Shown piece by piece: positions 1 through 8,856 of a DNA stretch of 64,000 nt. Source of the DNA: Yersinia enterocolitica (GTDB lineage: Bacteria > Pseudomonadota > Gammaproteobacteria > Enterobacterales > Enterobacteriaceae); contig NBTC02000002.1 in the NCBI GenBank assembly GCA_002082245.2, positions 1,240,001 through 1,304,000 of the forward strand, written 5' to 3'. A program made the position numbers and the translations under genes. Position 1 is the first letter of the stretch. Each line of letters opens with the position of its first letter. The notes beneath the pieces were generated by a model. The model was not told where the DNA came from, did not search any database, and worked only from the letters and a program-made list of their open reading frames with translations.

Positions 1-1756
1 CACTCTTACCGGCAAATACAAACGCCATTAGGTACATAAAGCCACCGGTAAACATAAAGAAGGGTTTGAGTGGCAATTTGACTACGGTAAAGCGCATGAC
101 CAGATAAGCTGCCAGCAAGAATACACAGCCAACGCCAAAACCTGCCAGAATCGACAAGTGGCCGCTAGTGGTACTGGCATCGCCCATCAGGGCCAGATAG
201 AACAGTACAGTTTCAGCACCTTCGCGATACACCGCCAGGAAGCTTGTCAGCCATAACCCGACCATCGATCCACTACTGAGTGATTTAGAAAATTTCCCTT
301 CGAGATAAGCTTTCCATTGCCGTGCTTCAGTCTTCGACAATAACCAGTAACTCATTGAGAACAGCATCACCACGGCAATCATCATGGTGAAACCTTCTAA
401 TAACTCACGACTTTGCCCTGAATTAGCAAATAACCACTGGAAGACGAAAGCGGTTAGCACGCTGGCGATTAAGGCCACTACAACGGATTGACGAATGAGC
501 GGTAATTTATCCTGATGGTTGTTTTTCACCAGATAAGCCACTATCGCGGCAACAATCAGTAAAGCTTCCAGCCCTTCACGCACAATAATCAGCAGGCTGT
601 AGATGAACAGACTCCAGTTGGTTTCATCCCCCCCACCGAGCATCTCTACAGCACTGGCCAAATCCTTTTGCAACGCGACGGCTTCGGCTTGTAACTGTTC
701 GACTGGCTGACCGGCTTTCATCAGGCTGACTAAACGAGTGAAATGCCCCTCTAACGTCGATTTAAATGCAGCATCACGTGAACCAACTTTATTCTCCATG
801 CCACTGGCTTCGAACAAATCAAAGTAGGTATCCTGCACAGCCATCATTGCCGGTGTAGTCTGCCCCTTTTGGTACTGACTAATAGCATCGCTGATGGCCT
901 GATTTATCTTACTGGAAACAGCCGCCCAATCGGCATTAGCTTGTCCGTCAGAACTAGCAGCCGATGCCGAAGATTGCCCAACGTTGGCTTGATCTGCGGT
1001 GACGGGTTGCTGTTCACGCGTTGTGGGTAAGCCTGGAAGGGTGTCTTCGATAGTTTGTAGTAAACCGGTGACACGATAGGCAACTTCCGTTATTTGGTCT
1101 GGCTTGCGAGTGAGATCGATTAATGCGGTAAATTGTTGGTTAATTGCCGCTGCTGCTTGTGCGGAACGATTGCCCCGCACTGACATTTCCATTTCAGAGT
1201 TTTTAAAACCCTGATAATGAGCCTGTTGCACGCTTTCGCTGGCCGCGGCGAACTTCCCTTCTTGATATTCGCTTATGGCTTGTGCCAGTAAGTCATCAAT
1301 GATCTTGAAACTCTGCTGCCAGTACAGTGCAATTTCACTGTTTTCATAAGCTGCATGTTGCTGTTCTGCATTAAGTTTATGCCCATCGGTCAGTATAGGC
1401 AGTACCGCAGTGAGTTCACTTTTAAGCCAATTAATTTTATTATCAACTTCCGCTTGCGGCTTGCCCTCCCCAATCATGCGCCGGATTTCACCAAAAGCGG
1501 CTTCCATCTGATAACTCTTCTGGGCAGAGATATTGATACGAATCGGGCCTTCGAGGTTTTCGAAAACTTCAAAGTACGCCATCTGCACCGTAGTACGGGC
1601 TTCATCATTGTTCTGTTGTTGGTACAACTGAGACGTTTTATCGAGACGGGATTGGATATCATTAACCAACTGCGGGTAATCCGTCGCAGCCCAGGCTAAT
1701 GAGGCTGATAGCCACCAACAGCAGCAAAGCAGAAAGAGTTTGTGCCAAGTTTGCAT
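1..1756 (-). CDS. FTR1-family iron permease, partial (C-terminus beyond left edge)
   Basis: The frame is open from the left edge to an ATG at 1756, giving about 585 residues without a stop. The protein begins with a signal-like hydrophobic stretch ending in an Ala-Trp-Ala site. A long soluble periplasmic part of about 330 residues follows, then membrane helices with the two hallmark FTR1 motifs, REGLEALL and YREGAETVLF. In this family the Glu residues of these REGxE motifs bind iron during transport across the inner membrane. In-frame ATGs also exist at 1774 and 1801. I prefer 1756 because it is followed directly by the signal peptide and leaves the Fur-like box in the promoter. No electron-transfer partner genes are visible on this side. 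Confidence 0.9.
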   Translation of the reverse strand, partial: MQTWHKLFLLCCCWWLSASLAWAATDYPQLVNDIQSRLDKTSQLYQQQNNDEARTTVQMAYFEVFENLEGPIRINISAQKSYQMEAAFGEIRRMIGEGKPQAEVDNKINWLKSELTAVLPILTDGHKLNAEQQHAAYENSEIALYWQQSFKIIDDLLAQAISEYQEGKFAAASESVQQAHYQGFKNSEMEMSVRGNRSAQAAAAINQQFTALIDLTRKPDQITEVAYRVTGLLQTIEDTLPGLPTTREQQPVTADQANVGQSSASAASSDGQANADWAAVSSKINQAISDAISQYQKGQTTPAMMAVQDTYFDLFEASGMENKVGSRDAAFKSTLEGHFTRLVSLMKAGQPVEQLQAEAVALQKDLASAVEMLGGGDETNWSLFIYSLLIIVREGLEALLIVAAIVAYLVKNNHQDKLPLIRQSVVVALIASVLTAFVFQWLFANSGQSRELLEGFTMMIAVVMLFSMSYWLLSKTEARQWKAYLEGKFSKSLSSGSMVGLWLTSFLAVYREGAETVLFYLALMGDASTTSGHLSILAGFGVGCVFLLAAYLVMRFTVVKLPLKPFFMFTGGFMYLMAFVFAGKS

Positions 1757-1780
1757 AATATGAGTAACGCACATGAAGTT

Positions 1781-1799
1781 GATAATGAGATTTATTAAC
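1781..1799. promoter_or_regulatory. Fur-box-like operator
   Basis: The 19-mer gataatgagatttattaac matches the classical Fur consensus at 15 of 19 positions by my count. It lies 25 bases upstream of the chosen start of the FTR1 permease. Iron-dependent repression of a ferrous/ferric permease would be expected. Assignment rests on the match and the context only. Confidence 0.6.
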
Positions 1800-1801
1800 A
1801 T

Positions 1802-2103
1802 TAACACTAAACAAAGGAAATGTGTCTTGATCCGCATCAAAAAATATTTAGTTTCTTGAATTTTTGTTTAAAAATGCGGCGCACTACGCAATTTCTTCTT
1901 AGGAAAGTGCAAAAATAATTCAAATAGAAGGTTTTTTATTCGCTGGTTCTGAGGGGGACAAGAGTAGAAAACAACCTGGCCTGCTGCGGAAATACCACAG
2001 GCGTGCATAACCTAATTCCGCAGACAGGCATTTATTTAAGTGAAATTTAATCTGAGTAAAATATTAAATAACTAATTTAATTCATGTGGTCGCCAGTAAT
2101 CTA
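1802..2103. other. AT-rich gap with one long-loop inverted repeat
   Basis: No gene is seen. Around 1985-2028 the arms CTGCGGAA and TTCCGCAG pair across a loop of about 30 bases. This is just downstream of the porin stop on the minus strand and could end the porin transcript, but no good U-tract follows. Confidence 0.4.
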
Positions 2104-3297
2104 TTAGAAGAAATATTTAAATCTGGCACGTACACCGTAGCGGTCATCGTTTTCAGCATTAACCACTTTATTGTCAGGTGACACTTCCAATTTAGACCAG
2201 TAAGCACCAAGATATAAATTAAAGTTATTCATATCCATGATATTGGCAATTTTATAGGAGGTGTGGATCGTGTGAACATCATATTTATCAGGCGAGGTTA
2301 ATATCCCCGAGGTAACTATCCCTGCATTTGCACTGTTGAAATATTCGATATCATTGTGTGCGTAAATATAACCAATTTCAAAGTTTCGCCATAAGATATT
2401 AGCCCCGGCACTGAAGTTCTTCTCATTGGTTGCATCCATATAAGCTGAGCTCAGATTAGCGACAATACCATTGTCAGGATCTTTATCCTGATTATTCCAA
2501 GTGAATGTTGCCCCATAGCCATTACGTTTCGATTGGTCCTGAAACTGGCCCTGATCATCACGATAACCATAGGCATTACTGATAACGTTACTTTCCATTG
2601 CTATAGCCGCAGAAAGGCTATCTTGTTTCCACGAAATCACCGGACGAACATACGCCACATTTTTTTCATTTTCCAGCGTATTACCATGATAAGTATTATT
2701 GGCAAATAACGTGGTTCCGTCTTTTAGAATGGTGTTAACTTCAAAATACCAGTTACCCAGAGTTTTACTGACCAGGAAGTTACCCCCATTGTTGCTGCGC
2801 CCACGGCCTTCTTTCATCATATAGATGTAACCATAGCCATCACTGTAAAGCTCATTCGCAGTATTACCTGAGTGTTGGACAAACGTATCCTGATTCAGTG
2901 GGAACATATCATAGGCTTCAAAGCGACCGACTTTCACCTTCCAATCTTTCTCATGACCAAAGAAGAAGGCTGCATCATCGAGGTTCATATGACCACCAAT
3001 ATCAGCCAGTGGCTGTACAGTGAAACCTGCGAAATTGCCATTATTCATACGCCGATAACCATCCAGACCGATCAGTATTCTGCCATTAATATCCCATTGC
3101 TCTCTACTCCCCGCTTTCCAGTCTTTATTTGCACTGGTGCGTAGAGAAGTGAGCTGCCCACTTTTACTGGCAGCATCCATATTAATCTCAACATCACCGT
3201 ATAATTTCAGATTCCCTTGTGGGGTCTCCCAGGACACTTCAGCGAATACAGGCAATGATAAAAGACTGGTAAGTCCAACCAGTATAAACTTATTCAT
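2104..3297 (-). CDS. Outer-membrane carbohydrate porin, RafY-like
   Basis: A 397-residue protein with a signal peptide (MNKF..., cleavage near PVFA) and a beta-barrel composition rich in alternating aromatic and polar residues. It ends in a terminal Phe (RFKYFF), as outer-membrane porins do. The sequence style fits the RafY/glycoporin group (carbohydrate-selective porins). It lies downstream of a PTS operon for beta-glucosides on the same strand, 233 bases after the IIA gene. I infer that it lets the oligosaccharide substrate cross the outer membrane. I chose the start at 3297, three codons inside the longest frame, because GAGATGG upstream is a plausible ribosome site and MNKF begins the signal peptide. 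Confidence 0.75.
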   Translation of the reverse strand: MNKFILVGLTSLLSLPVFAEVSWETPQGNLKLYGDVEINMDAASKSGQLTSLRTSANKDWKAGSREQWDINGRILIGLDGYRRMNNGNFAGFTVQPLADIGGHMNLDDAAFFFGHEKDWKVKVGRFEAYDMFPLNQDTFVQHSGNTANELYSDGYGYIYMMKEGRGRSNNGGNFLVSKTLGNWYFEVNTILKDGTTLFANNTYHGNTLENEKNVAYVRPVISWKQDSLSAAIAMESNVISNAYGYRDDQGQFQDQSKRNGYGATFTWNNQDKDPDNGIVANLSSAYMDATNEKNFSAGANILWRNFEIGYIYAHNDIEYFNSANAGIVTSGILTSPDKYDVHTIHTSYKIANIMDMNNFNLYLGAYWSKLEVSPDNKVVNAENDDRYGVRARFKYFF

Positions 3298-3529
3298 AAT
3301 AACCATCTCTATTTAGGATAATGTGAAGTAAAGTATTAGGCTCTCAAAATAAAGGCGATACTCAGCTCACCCATTTTTAAAGAGTTAATGATTTATTTAT
3401 TTTTATACCCAGAAGTATCTTTTTGGCAAATAACCAGCCATGGTTAAATATTCATATTTGACCTCAGTGCAATAGTTAATTTAAATATTTCTTTGACTTA
3501 CACAATGAATTTCATTTACCCAAGGCGAT
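3298..3529. promoter_or_regulatory. Gap between PTS IIA gene and porin
   Basis: An AT-rich stretch of about 230 bases separates the IIA stop from the porin start on the minus strand. It is long enough to hold a separate porin promoter. I see a short TAACC/GGTTA inverted repeat near 3435-3450 but no copy of the palindrome found upstream of the IIB gene. Confidence 0.3.
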
Positions 3530-3835
3530 TTATCCTCGCTGATATAATAATACTAATTCATTGGTTAATTCACGGGCTAATAACGATGTCATTAAATGAT
3601 CTTGAGCATGGACCATAATCAGTGTCATCGGTGTTTTGGCTTCCCCGGCATCTTGTTCGATAAGCTTGGTTTGCATCCGATGTGCGGCCTTGGTAAAGCC
3701 ATCCGATTCTGATAACAGTGCATGCGCTTGAACAAAATCACCTTCACGGGCGGCTCGCAATGCCTCAAAACAAAGACTTCTGGCCTGACCGGCATTGACG
3801 ATAATCTCCATTACGGCCTCTTCCAAATCAATCAT
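3530..3835 (-). CDS. PTS system IIA component, lactose/cellobiose family
   Basis: A 101-residue soluble protein that is helical throughout, as in the ChbA/LacF family, where it works as a trimer carrying phosphate on a histidine. The conserved segment MVHAQDHLMT holds the expected active His. It takes phosphate from HPr and passes it to the IIB protein encoded in the same operon (start 6914). Its start overlaps the end of the 6-phospho-beta-glucosidase gene by 8 bases, indicating translational coupling. The length is normal for the family. Confidence 0.9.
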   Translation of the reverse strand: MIDLEEAVMEIIVNAGQARSLCFEALRAAREGDFVQAHALLSESDGFTKAAHRMQTKLIEQDAGEAKTPMTLIMVHAQDHLMTSLLARELTNELVLLYQRG

Positions 3836-5228
3836 TTCGCTCTACCTCATCAAAACCTTGATTATTTGCCGTTGCCGCAAACCATTCGCCACTTTTTTTC
3901 ACGATACGTTGCTGCGTTTTCAAATCTAACTGAACAAAGCCATAACGATTCTTATAGGCATTACACCATGACCAGTTATCAATAAACGTCCACATATGAT
4001 AACCAAGGCAATGGCTCCCTTGCGCCAAAGCACGGTGAACCCATTTTAAATGCTCGGAAACAAACTCAATACGATAACTATCATCTATCTGACCGTTGCG
4101 GCTGAATCGCTGTTCATTTTCGACACCCATACCATTTTCTGAAATAAAACAGCGCGGATTGCCGTAGTTTTTTCGTAAGTTGGTTAGGATATCGTAAATA
4201 CCGGGTTCATAAATTTCCCAACCCCGGTGCGGGTTCATTTTGCAGCCTGGCATCTGATAATAATCGAACAGCCATTCTGGCATGAAGGGGGCTTCTGGAT
4301 TAACCCGGCTATCGCGGCATTTAATTCTACGTGGCTGATAATAATTGATACCGAGTAAATCTACTTTACCCTCAACAATTAATTCACTGTCTCCAGGTTG
4401 GCAGGCAGGCAGCTGATCATAATCTTTCAGTAATGCCGTCAGCTCAGCCGGATACTCGCCGCGTAATACTGGATCGAGGAAACTGCGATTAAAAAGTAAG
4501 TCGGCGATATTAGCCGCTTTTACATCCGCAGGATTTTCAGAACGCGGATACGACGGCGTGAGATTTAAAATAATGCCAATCTCACCACCTAACTCACGTT
4601 GGCGATATTTTTTCACCGCCAAAGCATGAGCCAGCACGGTGTGATAAGCCACCGTGGCCGCCCGTTTGAAATCCACTACATTCGGATAATGGAAATCGTA
4701 GAGATAGCCACCTTCGACTGGCACGATTGGTTCGTTGAAGGTAAACCAATGTTGTACCCGGTCACCAAATAAACGAAAACAGGTATCGGCATATTCAGCA
4801 TAGGCGTCCACTACATAGCGGCTTTCCCACCCCCCCAACTCCTGCATGACTGTTGGCATATCAAAATGAAACAGATTGATAAATGGGGTTATCCCCTGTG
4901 CCAGCAGTTCGTCAATGACACCATTGTAAAAATCCACTGCCTGCGGATTCACTTCACCTCGTCCGTTGGGGATCAGTCGCGCCCATGAGATGGAGGTACG
5001 GAAACTGTTGTGATTTAACTGTTTCAATAAAGCAATATCTTGCTGCCAATGTTGATAAAACGTTGATGTCTGTTGCGGCCCAATCTGCTGATGAAAACGC
5101 CCCGGTTGCTTGTCAAACCAAGTGTCCCAGACAGTGGCACTTTTACCACCACTCAAGCTTTCACCTTCGGTTTGCGGGGCTGAACTGGCACTGCCCCACC
5201 AAAAATCATGTGGAAATTGATACTTCAT
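3828..5228 (-). CDS. 6-phospho-beta-glucosidase, glycoside hydrolase family 1
   Basis: A cytoplasmic GH1 enzyme of about 466 residues. The acid/base Glu sits in FNEPIVP and the nucleophile Glu in ISENGMGV, the two diagnostic GH1 motifs. It would cleave the phosphorylated disaccharide delivered by the PTS into glucose 6-phosphate and an aglycone or glucose. The longest frame starts at 5258. The ATG at 5228 (MKYQFPHDFWWG) is the usual GH1 beginning and has GGAGAGT just upstream. It sits between the IIC gene and the IIA gene in one minus-strand operon. Exact substrate (cellobiose, arbutin, salicin or another) cannot be read from the sequence. Confidence 0.9.
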   Translation of the reverse strand: MKYQFPHDFWWGSASSAPQTEGESLSGGKSATVWDTWFDKQPGRFHQQIGPQQTSTFYQHWQQDIALLKQLNHNSFRTSISWARLIPNGRGEVNPQAVDFYNGVIDELLAQGITPFINLFHFDMPTVMQELGGWESRYVVDAYAEYADTCFRLFGDRVQHWFTFNEPIVPVEGGYLYDFHYPNVVDFKRAATVAYHTVLAHALAVKKYRQRELGGEIGIILNLTPSYPRSENPADVKAANIADLLFNRSFLDPVLRGEYPAELTALLKDYDQLPACQPGDSELIVEGKVDLLGINYYQPRRIKCRDSRVNPEAPFMPEWLFDYYQMPGCKMNPHRGWEIYEPGIYDILTNLRKNYGNPRCFISENGMGVENEQRFSRNGQIDDSYRIEFVSEHLKWVHRALAQGSHCLGYHMWTFIDNWSWCNAYKNRYGFVQLDLKTQQRIVKKSGEWFAATANNQGFDEVERND

Positions 5229-5261
5229 CATACTCTCCATAAAGATTAATCTAATCACGAC

Positions 5262-6587
5262 TTAGCGGGTTTCGGCTGACTCAGCAAAACTCAGTTGTTG
5301 CTCTTTTTCCTGGTCGGCTTTCAGCAGGCTGCGCTCATAAGCTTTGAGGAATGGGTAGTACATCACCGCCGAGAACACCATACATAACAGACACATAACT
5401 ACTGGACTAAACGCCCAATTGGCAGCCCAGGAAGCACCAATTGGCGCAGGCGTCGTCCACGGGGTTAATGACACAACTTGCGCTATCCACCCCAATTTGG
5501 TCGCGATATAGGCCAATGTAGCGTTGATCATCGGAACGAAGATAAAAGGCAGGAAGAACACCGGGTTCATGATGATGGGGGCACCAAACAGAATCGGTTC
5601 ATTAATATTAAAGAAGCTTGGGACTATCCCCATTTTGCCAATAGTACGCAGATGAATGGCTTTGCTGCGTAATAGCAGGAAGGCCAGCGGTAAAGTCGAA
5701 CCCACACCACCGATCAATAGGTAGTGATCCCAGAAACCTTGCAAATAGATATGAGGTAACGGCGCTCCGGCAGCTAAAGCCGCTTGATTTAGCGCCAAAT
5801 TGGTCATCCAGAACGGGTTCATGATACCGGTCACAATCAATGCGCCATGGATACCGGCAAACCACAAAATTTGGCATAACAGAACCGACAACAAAATGGC
5901 AGGTAGCGAATCTGAGGCAGAAACTAAAGGTGCCAACAGGTGCATAATCGCTTCTGGAATAATCATTCCTGTGGAGGATTCGATAAATAAATTCAGTGGA
6001 TGCAATGTCGCAACCACTGCCACTACGGGGATCAGAATTTCAAAAGATCGTGCAACCCCGGTCGGCACTTCTTTCGGCAGGCGGATAGTAATATTGTGGC
6101 GTTTGAGGAATGCATACAACTCCGTGGAATACACCGCGGTCACGATGGCGGTGAAAATCCCTTGTCCTGAGAAATATTGGGTTGAAATGTGCCCATCAGC
6201 ATAAGGTGCTGCTACCAGCAAAAAGGACATCAATGCCAGCAGACCGGTCATGATTGGGTCCAACTTATATTGCCGCCCAAGGCTGGCACCAATCCCCACC
6301 GAGATAAAGAAGGTCATCACCCCCATGCTGAGATTGAAAGGCAGCATCAATTGCTCGCGATAGGTACTTGAGAAGTTTAACCAACCACGGGCAAAACCCC
6401 ATGTGGTGTCCGCAGAAAACGGCGGAAAAATGAACACCAGCATAAATGAACCAATAATCATAAACGGCAGTGCCGAGGTAAACCCGTCACGAATGGCGAT
6501 TATGTACTTTTGTTGCCCCAGCCGCCCAGCCAGTGGCGTAATGGTTTGCTCTATCATTCCAACCATTGCTTGGTAAAGAGAACTCAT
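5262..6587 (-). CDS. PTS system IIC component, lactose/cellobiose family
   Basis: A 441-residue integral membrane permease of normal length for the family. It has many hydrophobic helices and the conserved FNINEPILFG segment, which in this family belongs to the sugar-binding site. It transports and, with IIB, phosphorylates a beta-linked disaccharide. The gene lies 12 bases downstream of the IIB gene and is followed by the GH1 glucosidase. The C-terminal tail after the last helix is charged and cytoplasmic. Confidence 0.92.
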   Translation of the reverse strand: MSSLYQAMVGMIEQTITPLAGRLGQQKYIIAIRDGFTSALPFMIIGSFMLVFIFPPFSADTTWGFARGWLNFSSTYREQLMLPFNLSMGVMTFFISVGIGASLGRQYKLDPIMTGLLALMSFLLVAAPYADGHISTQYFSGQGIFTAIVTAVYSTELYAFLKRHNITIRLPKEVPTGVARSFEILIPVVAVVATLHPLNLFIESSTGMIIPEAIMHLLAPLVSASDSLPAILLSVLLCQILWFAGIHGALIVTGIMNPFWMTNLALNQAALAAGAPLPHIYLQGFWDHYLLIGGVGSTLPLAFLLLRSKAIHLRTIGKMGIVPSFFNINEPILFGAPIIMNPVFFLPFIFVPMINATLAYIATKLGWIAQVVSLTPWTTPAPIGASWAANWAFSPVVMCLLCMVFSAVMYYPFLKAYERSLLKADQEKEQQLSFAESAETR

Positions 6588-6599
6588 GGCAGATACCTT

Positions 6600-6914
6600 T
6601 TATTTCACTGCATTAATAAGAGATAAGGCGAAGTCGAGCACCTTATCACCGCGTTGCATACCGTAATCCATCATGTCGATAGTCATCACCGGGATCCCTA
6701 AAGGCTCAGCGATTGCCGCCAAATCACGTTGCATATATTTCACCTGTGGTCCCAATAGCACAACCTGATAGCGGCTGAACTGTTCATTGAATTCACTGGC
6801 ACCGAAAGCATCAATCTGAACCTCAAGTCCGCGCGTTGCTGCCTCAGCCAACATTTTTTTCACTAGCATGCTGGTAGACATCCCGGCGGAGCAGCACAAC
6901 ATTATCTTTTTCAT
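6600..6914 (-). CDS. PTS system IIB component, lactose/cellobiose family
   Basis: A 104-residue protein beginning MKKIMLCCSAGMSTSML, the typical IIB phosphocysteine loop (Cys followed by SAGMSTS). The frame is open further upstream to 6983, but that extension would run through the operator. The ATG at 6914 is preceded by TGAGGCG at good distance, so I use it. This is the promoter-proximal gene of the operon IIB-IIC-glucosidase-IIA. Confidence 0.92.
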   Translation of the reverse strand: MKKIMLCCSAGMSTSMLVKKMLAEAATRGLEVQIDAFGASEFNEQFSRYQVVLLGPQVKYMQRDLAAIAEPLGIPVMTIDMMDYGMQRGDKVLDFALSLINAVK

Positions 6915-6965
6915 TACGTATCGCCTCAGAGTAATTTTGTCATATTGAGCCTCATTGGAAACAAA

Positions 6966-6983
6966 ATGGAAACCGGTTTCCAT
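6966..6983. promoter_or_regulatory. Perfect 18-bp palindrome, likely LacI-type operator
   Basis: ATGGAAACCGGTTTCCAT is a perfect palindrome with the central CG typical of LacI-family operators. It lies about 52 bases upstream of the IIB start and between the operon and the divergent LacI-type gene. The adjacent bases contain another TTGGAAAC half-site. Confidence 0.75.
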
Positions 6984-7041
6984 GCAAACAGAATAGATAT
7001 GAGAGCGCGCTCAAATATTTAACCACTGAAAGATATGCAGT

Positions 7042-7057
7042 TGTGAAAGACGTCACA
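7042..7057. promoter_or_regulatory. CRP-cAMP binding site
   Basis: TGTGA-N6-TCACA is present with no mismatch in the two half-sites. It lies midway between the divergent IIB and LacI-type genes, so CRP could activate the PTS operon and perhaps the regulator gene. Catabolite control of a PTS operon is expected. Confidence 0.85.
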
Positions 7058-7103
7058 AAAAGCTAAGCACTGGGAGCTGTTTTATTGGATACTCCTTGGT
7101 AAC

Positions 7104-7116
7104 AACGGTTTCCGTT
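7104..7116. promoter_or_regulatory. Second, imperfect operator-like repeat
   Basis: AACGG-TTT-CCGTT is an inverted repeat sharing the GGTTTCC core of the 18-bp palindrome at 6966. Its centre has odd spacing, unlike classical LacI operators. It is about 100 bases before the regulator start and may serve autoregulation or looping. Confidence 0.4.
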
Positions 7117-7218
7117 ATGATGATCGCGGTATAGAATAGATGCAGTAAGACTGGAACCAAGGAAATAGGGAACTGACCAGGCCCTCTGGCCATTGATCAG
7201 ATAAAGTGGAGTGAAGTT

Positions 7219-8166
7219 ATGTCGACTATTAATGATGTATCGCGGTTAGCCAACGTATCTAAAGCTACAGTGTCCCGGGTGTTAAGCGGTACACGCGGCG
7301 TCAAGGAAGAGAGCCGTCTGGCGGTGATGAAGGCCGTTGAGACTCTGAATTATAAACCGAATGTCATCGCCCAGTTTCTGACTGCACAGTCAACCGGGTG
7401 TGTCGGTGTGATTTGCGCTACTGAACACATTCAGCAAACAACCAGTTATCTGTTTGCCTTGGAAAAACAGTTTAGCCAGCATCAAAAGCATTTATTACTG
7501 CGTTTTGCCGACAATAGCATCGGGGTAGCAAATGCTGTCGCTGAGCTCGCCAATGGTTTGTGTGATGCCATTATCATCATCGGCGCACGCTTTGCGCTGC
7601 CATCTCATGATGAAAATATCATCATGATTGATTGTCTTGAGTCCTCTACCCCTAACAGTATTTTATTCGACCACTCATTCGCAGCAGAAACTGCCTGTCA
7701 CTATTTGGTCAGTCAGGGCCGCCGACATATTGCGCTGTTAAATCATGCCTCTGGCACGGTGGCGGAACAGACGCTACTGGGTTATCAACGGGCGTTGGAG
7801 AATTACCTGATTCCCTATAACCGCAGTTTAGTGATGGGTAACGTTCACTCCTCTTCAGAGGCGTTGCAGACACTATTGAATAACGGTGCACAATTTAATG
7901 CGCTGTTGGTAATGGATGAAATCGAAGCGCAAAAGGCCATCTCGCTATTGCATGTCTTCAAGCATACCGTTCCTGATAAAGTGATGGTTTTCAGCCTGGA
8001 TGGTTCAGTGCAATTACCCGGTATCCCAGCAGTGCCAGCAATCGAGTATTCATTAGAAACATTGGCGAGAAAGGTGGTCGACTTAATTGATGCCCGCGCG
8101 GGTAAACATGTAAATCCGCAGGTTTTCCGGGGTAATTTGGTTGTTCCACATGGATTAATTGAGTAA
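7219..8166 (+). CDS. LacI-family transcriptional repressor
   Basis: A 315-residue regulator with an N-terminal helix-turn-helix and hinge helix (MSTINDVSRLANVSKATVSR, then RPN-like YKPNVIAQ), followed by a periplasmic-binding-protein-like effector domain. It is divergent from the PTS operon across the palindromic operators, so it probably represses that operon and responds to a sugar or sugar phosphate. The ribosome site GTGGAGTGAAGTT precedes the ATG. The C-terminal half is slightly short for the family but complete. Confidence 0.92.
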   Translation: MSTINDVSRLANVSKATVSRVLSGTRGVKEESRLAVMKAVETLNYKPNVIAQFLTAQSTGCVGVICATEHIQQTTSYLFALEKQFSQHQKHLLLRFADNSIGVANAVAELANGLCDAIIIIGARFALPSHDENIIMIDCLESSTPNSILFDHSFAAETACHYLVSQGRRHIALLNHASGTVAEQTLLGYQRALENYLIPYNRSLVMGNVHSSSEALQTLLNNGAQFNALLVMDEIEAQKAISLLHVFKHTVPDKVMVFSLDGSVQLPGIPAVPAIEYSLETLARKVVDLIDARAGKHVNPQVFRGNLVVPHGLIE

Positions 8167-8190
8167 CGCTAGCCCTTTAGGTGGTAGATA

Positions 8191-8706
8191 ATGCATAGCA
8201 TTCAGACCGAATATGAAACTATCCGCGCATCTCTCAGTAATAGCGCGCAGGTCATCACCCTGCTGCATATTGGTCGTGATGCAAGCACGGTAATTATTGA
8301 CCCGACTGGTGCTCAATGGCCACTTACCGTGGGTGATACCCATACAGCTCAGCGCTATTTCCGCCACAATCCGCCAACGGCTGATGAGATGGAAACCGCC
8401 ATTATGGTGGTTGAAGATGAAGTTATCCGTATTAGCCCTGCGCTGAATAAAACCTCGCAATTAGTCACCACCGATAGCGAGATAGCCGAGATAGCTCTGC
8501 TCGCGGGTTTGCCTTTACAGAGCGAAATGCACTTATCACTTGAGGCGGTAGAGCGGGTGTTTGACAGGCTGGCGGCGGTAATGATGGGTAGACCCGCAGC
8601 CTCTGAAGGGATACCGGCAGATAATGTGTTTGCCGCACGCCTGCTGATCCTGCGTGAGTTTATGCATCACTTGCAGTTCGCGGCGATTACGATATTGAAG
8701 TTGTAA
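8191..8706 (+). CDS. Conserved-looking protein of unknown function, next to LacI-type gene
   Basis: A 171-residue soluble protein that I do not recognise. It begins 24 bases after the LacI-type gene with AGGTGG upstream, so the two are probably co-transcribed. It has no signal peptide or membrane helix. The middle is acidic (residues 60-100) and the C-terminal third is helical. Codon use looks like that of its neighbours, so it is not an obvious recent import. A role in the adjacent sugar system is possible but only by position. Confidence 0.7.
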   Translation: MHSIQTEYETIRASLSNSAQVITLLHIGRDASTVIIDPTGAQWPLTVGDTHTAQRYFRHNPPTADEMETAIMVVEDEVIRISPALNKTSQLVTTDSEIAEIALLAGLPLQSEMHLSLEAVERVFDRLAAVMMGRPAASEGIPADNVFAARLLILREFMHHLQFAAITILKL

Positions 8707-8856
8707 AACGAGCATCAGTCATCAGCGCCGCCACAAGGCGCACTGTCGATGAGATTATAGCTGATGGGATTTAAAGCGGGTTGAACACTGACAGTGGCTG
8801 TTTTCGCAGCACACTGCCAGGTTCTTTTTAGCGTTTTCTTCTATCAATACAGCATG

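Noticed and set aside
6600..6983. Longer IIB start at 6983
   Set aside because: It would place the start inside the operator; the ATG at 6914 has a good ribosome site and the family N-terminus.
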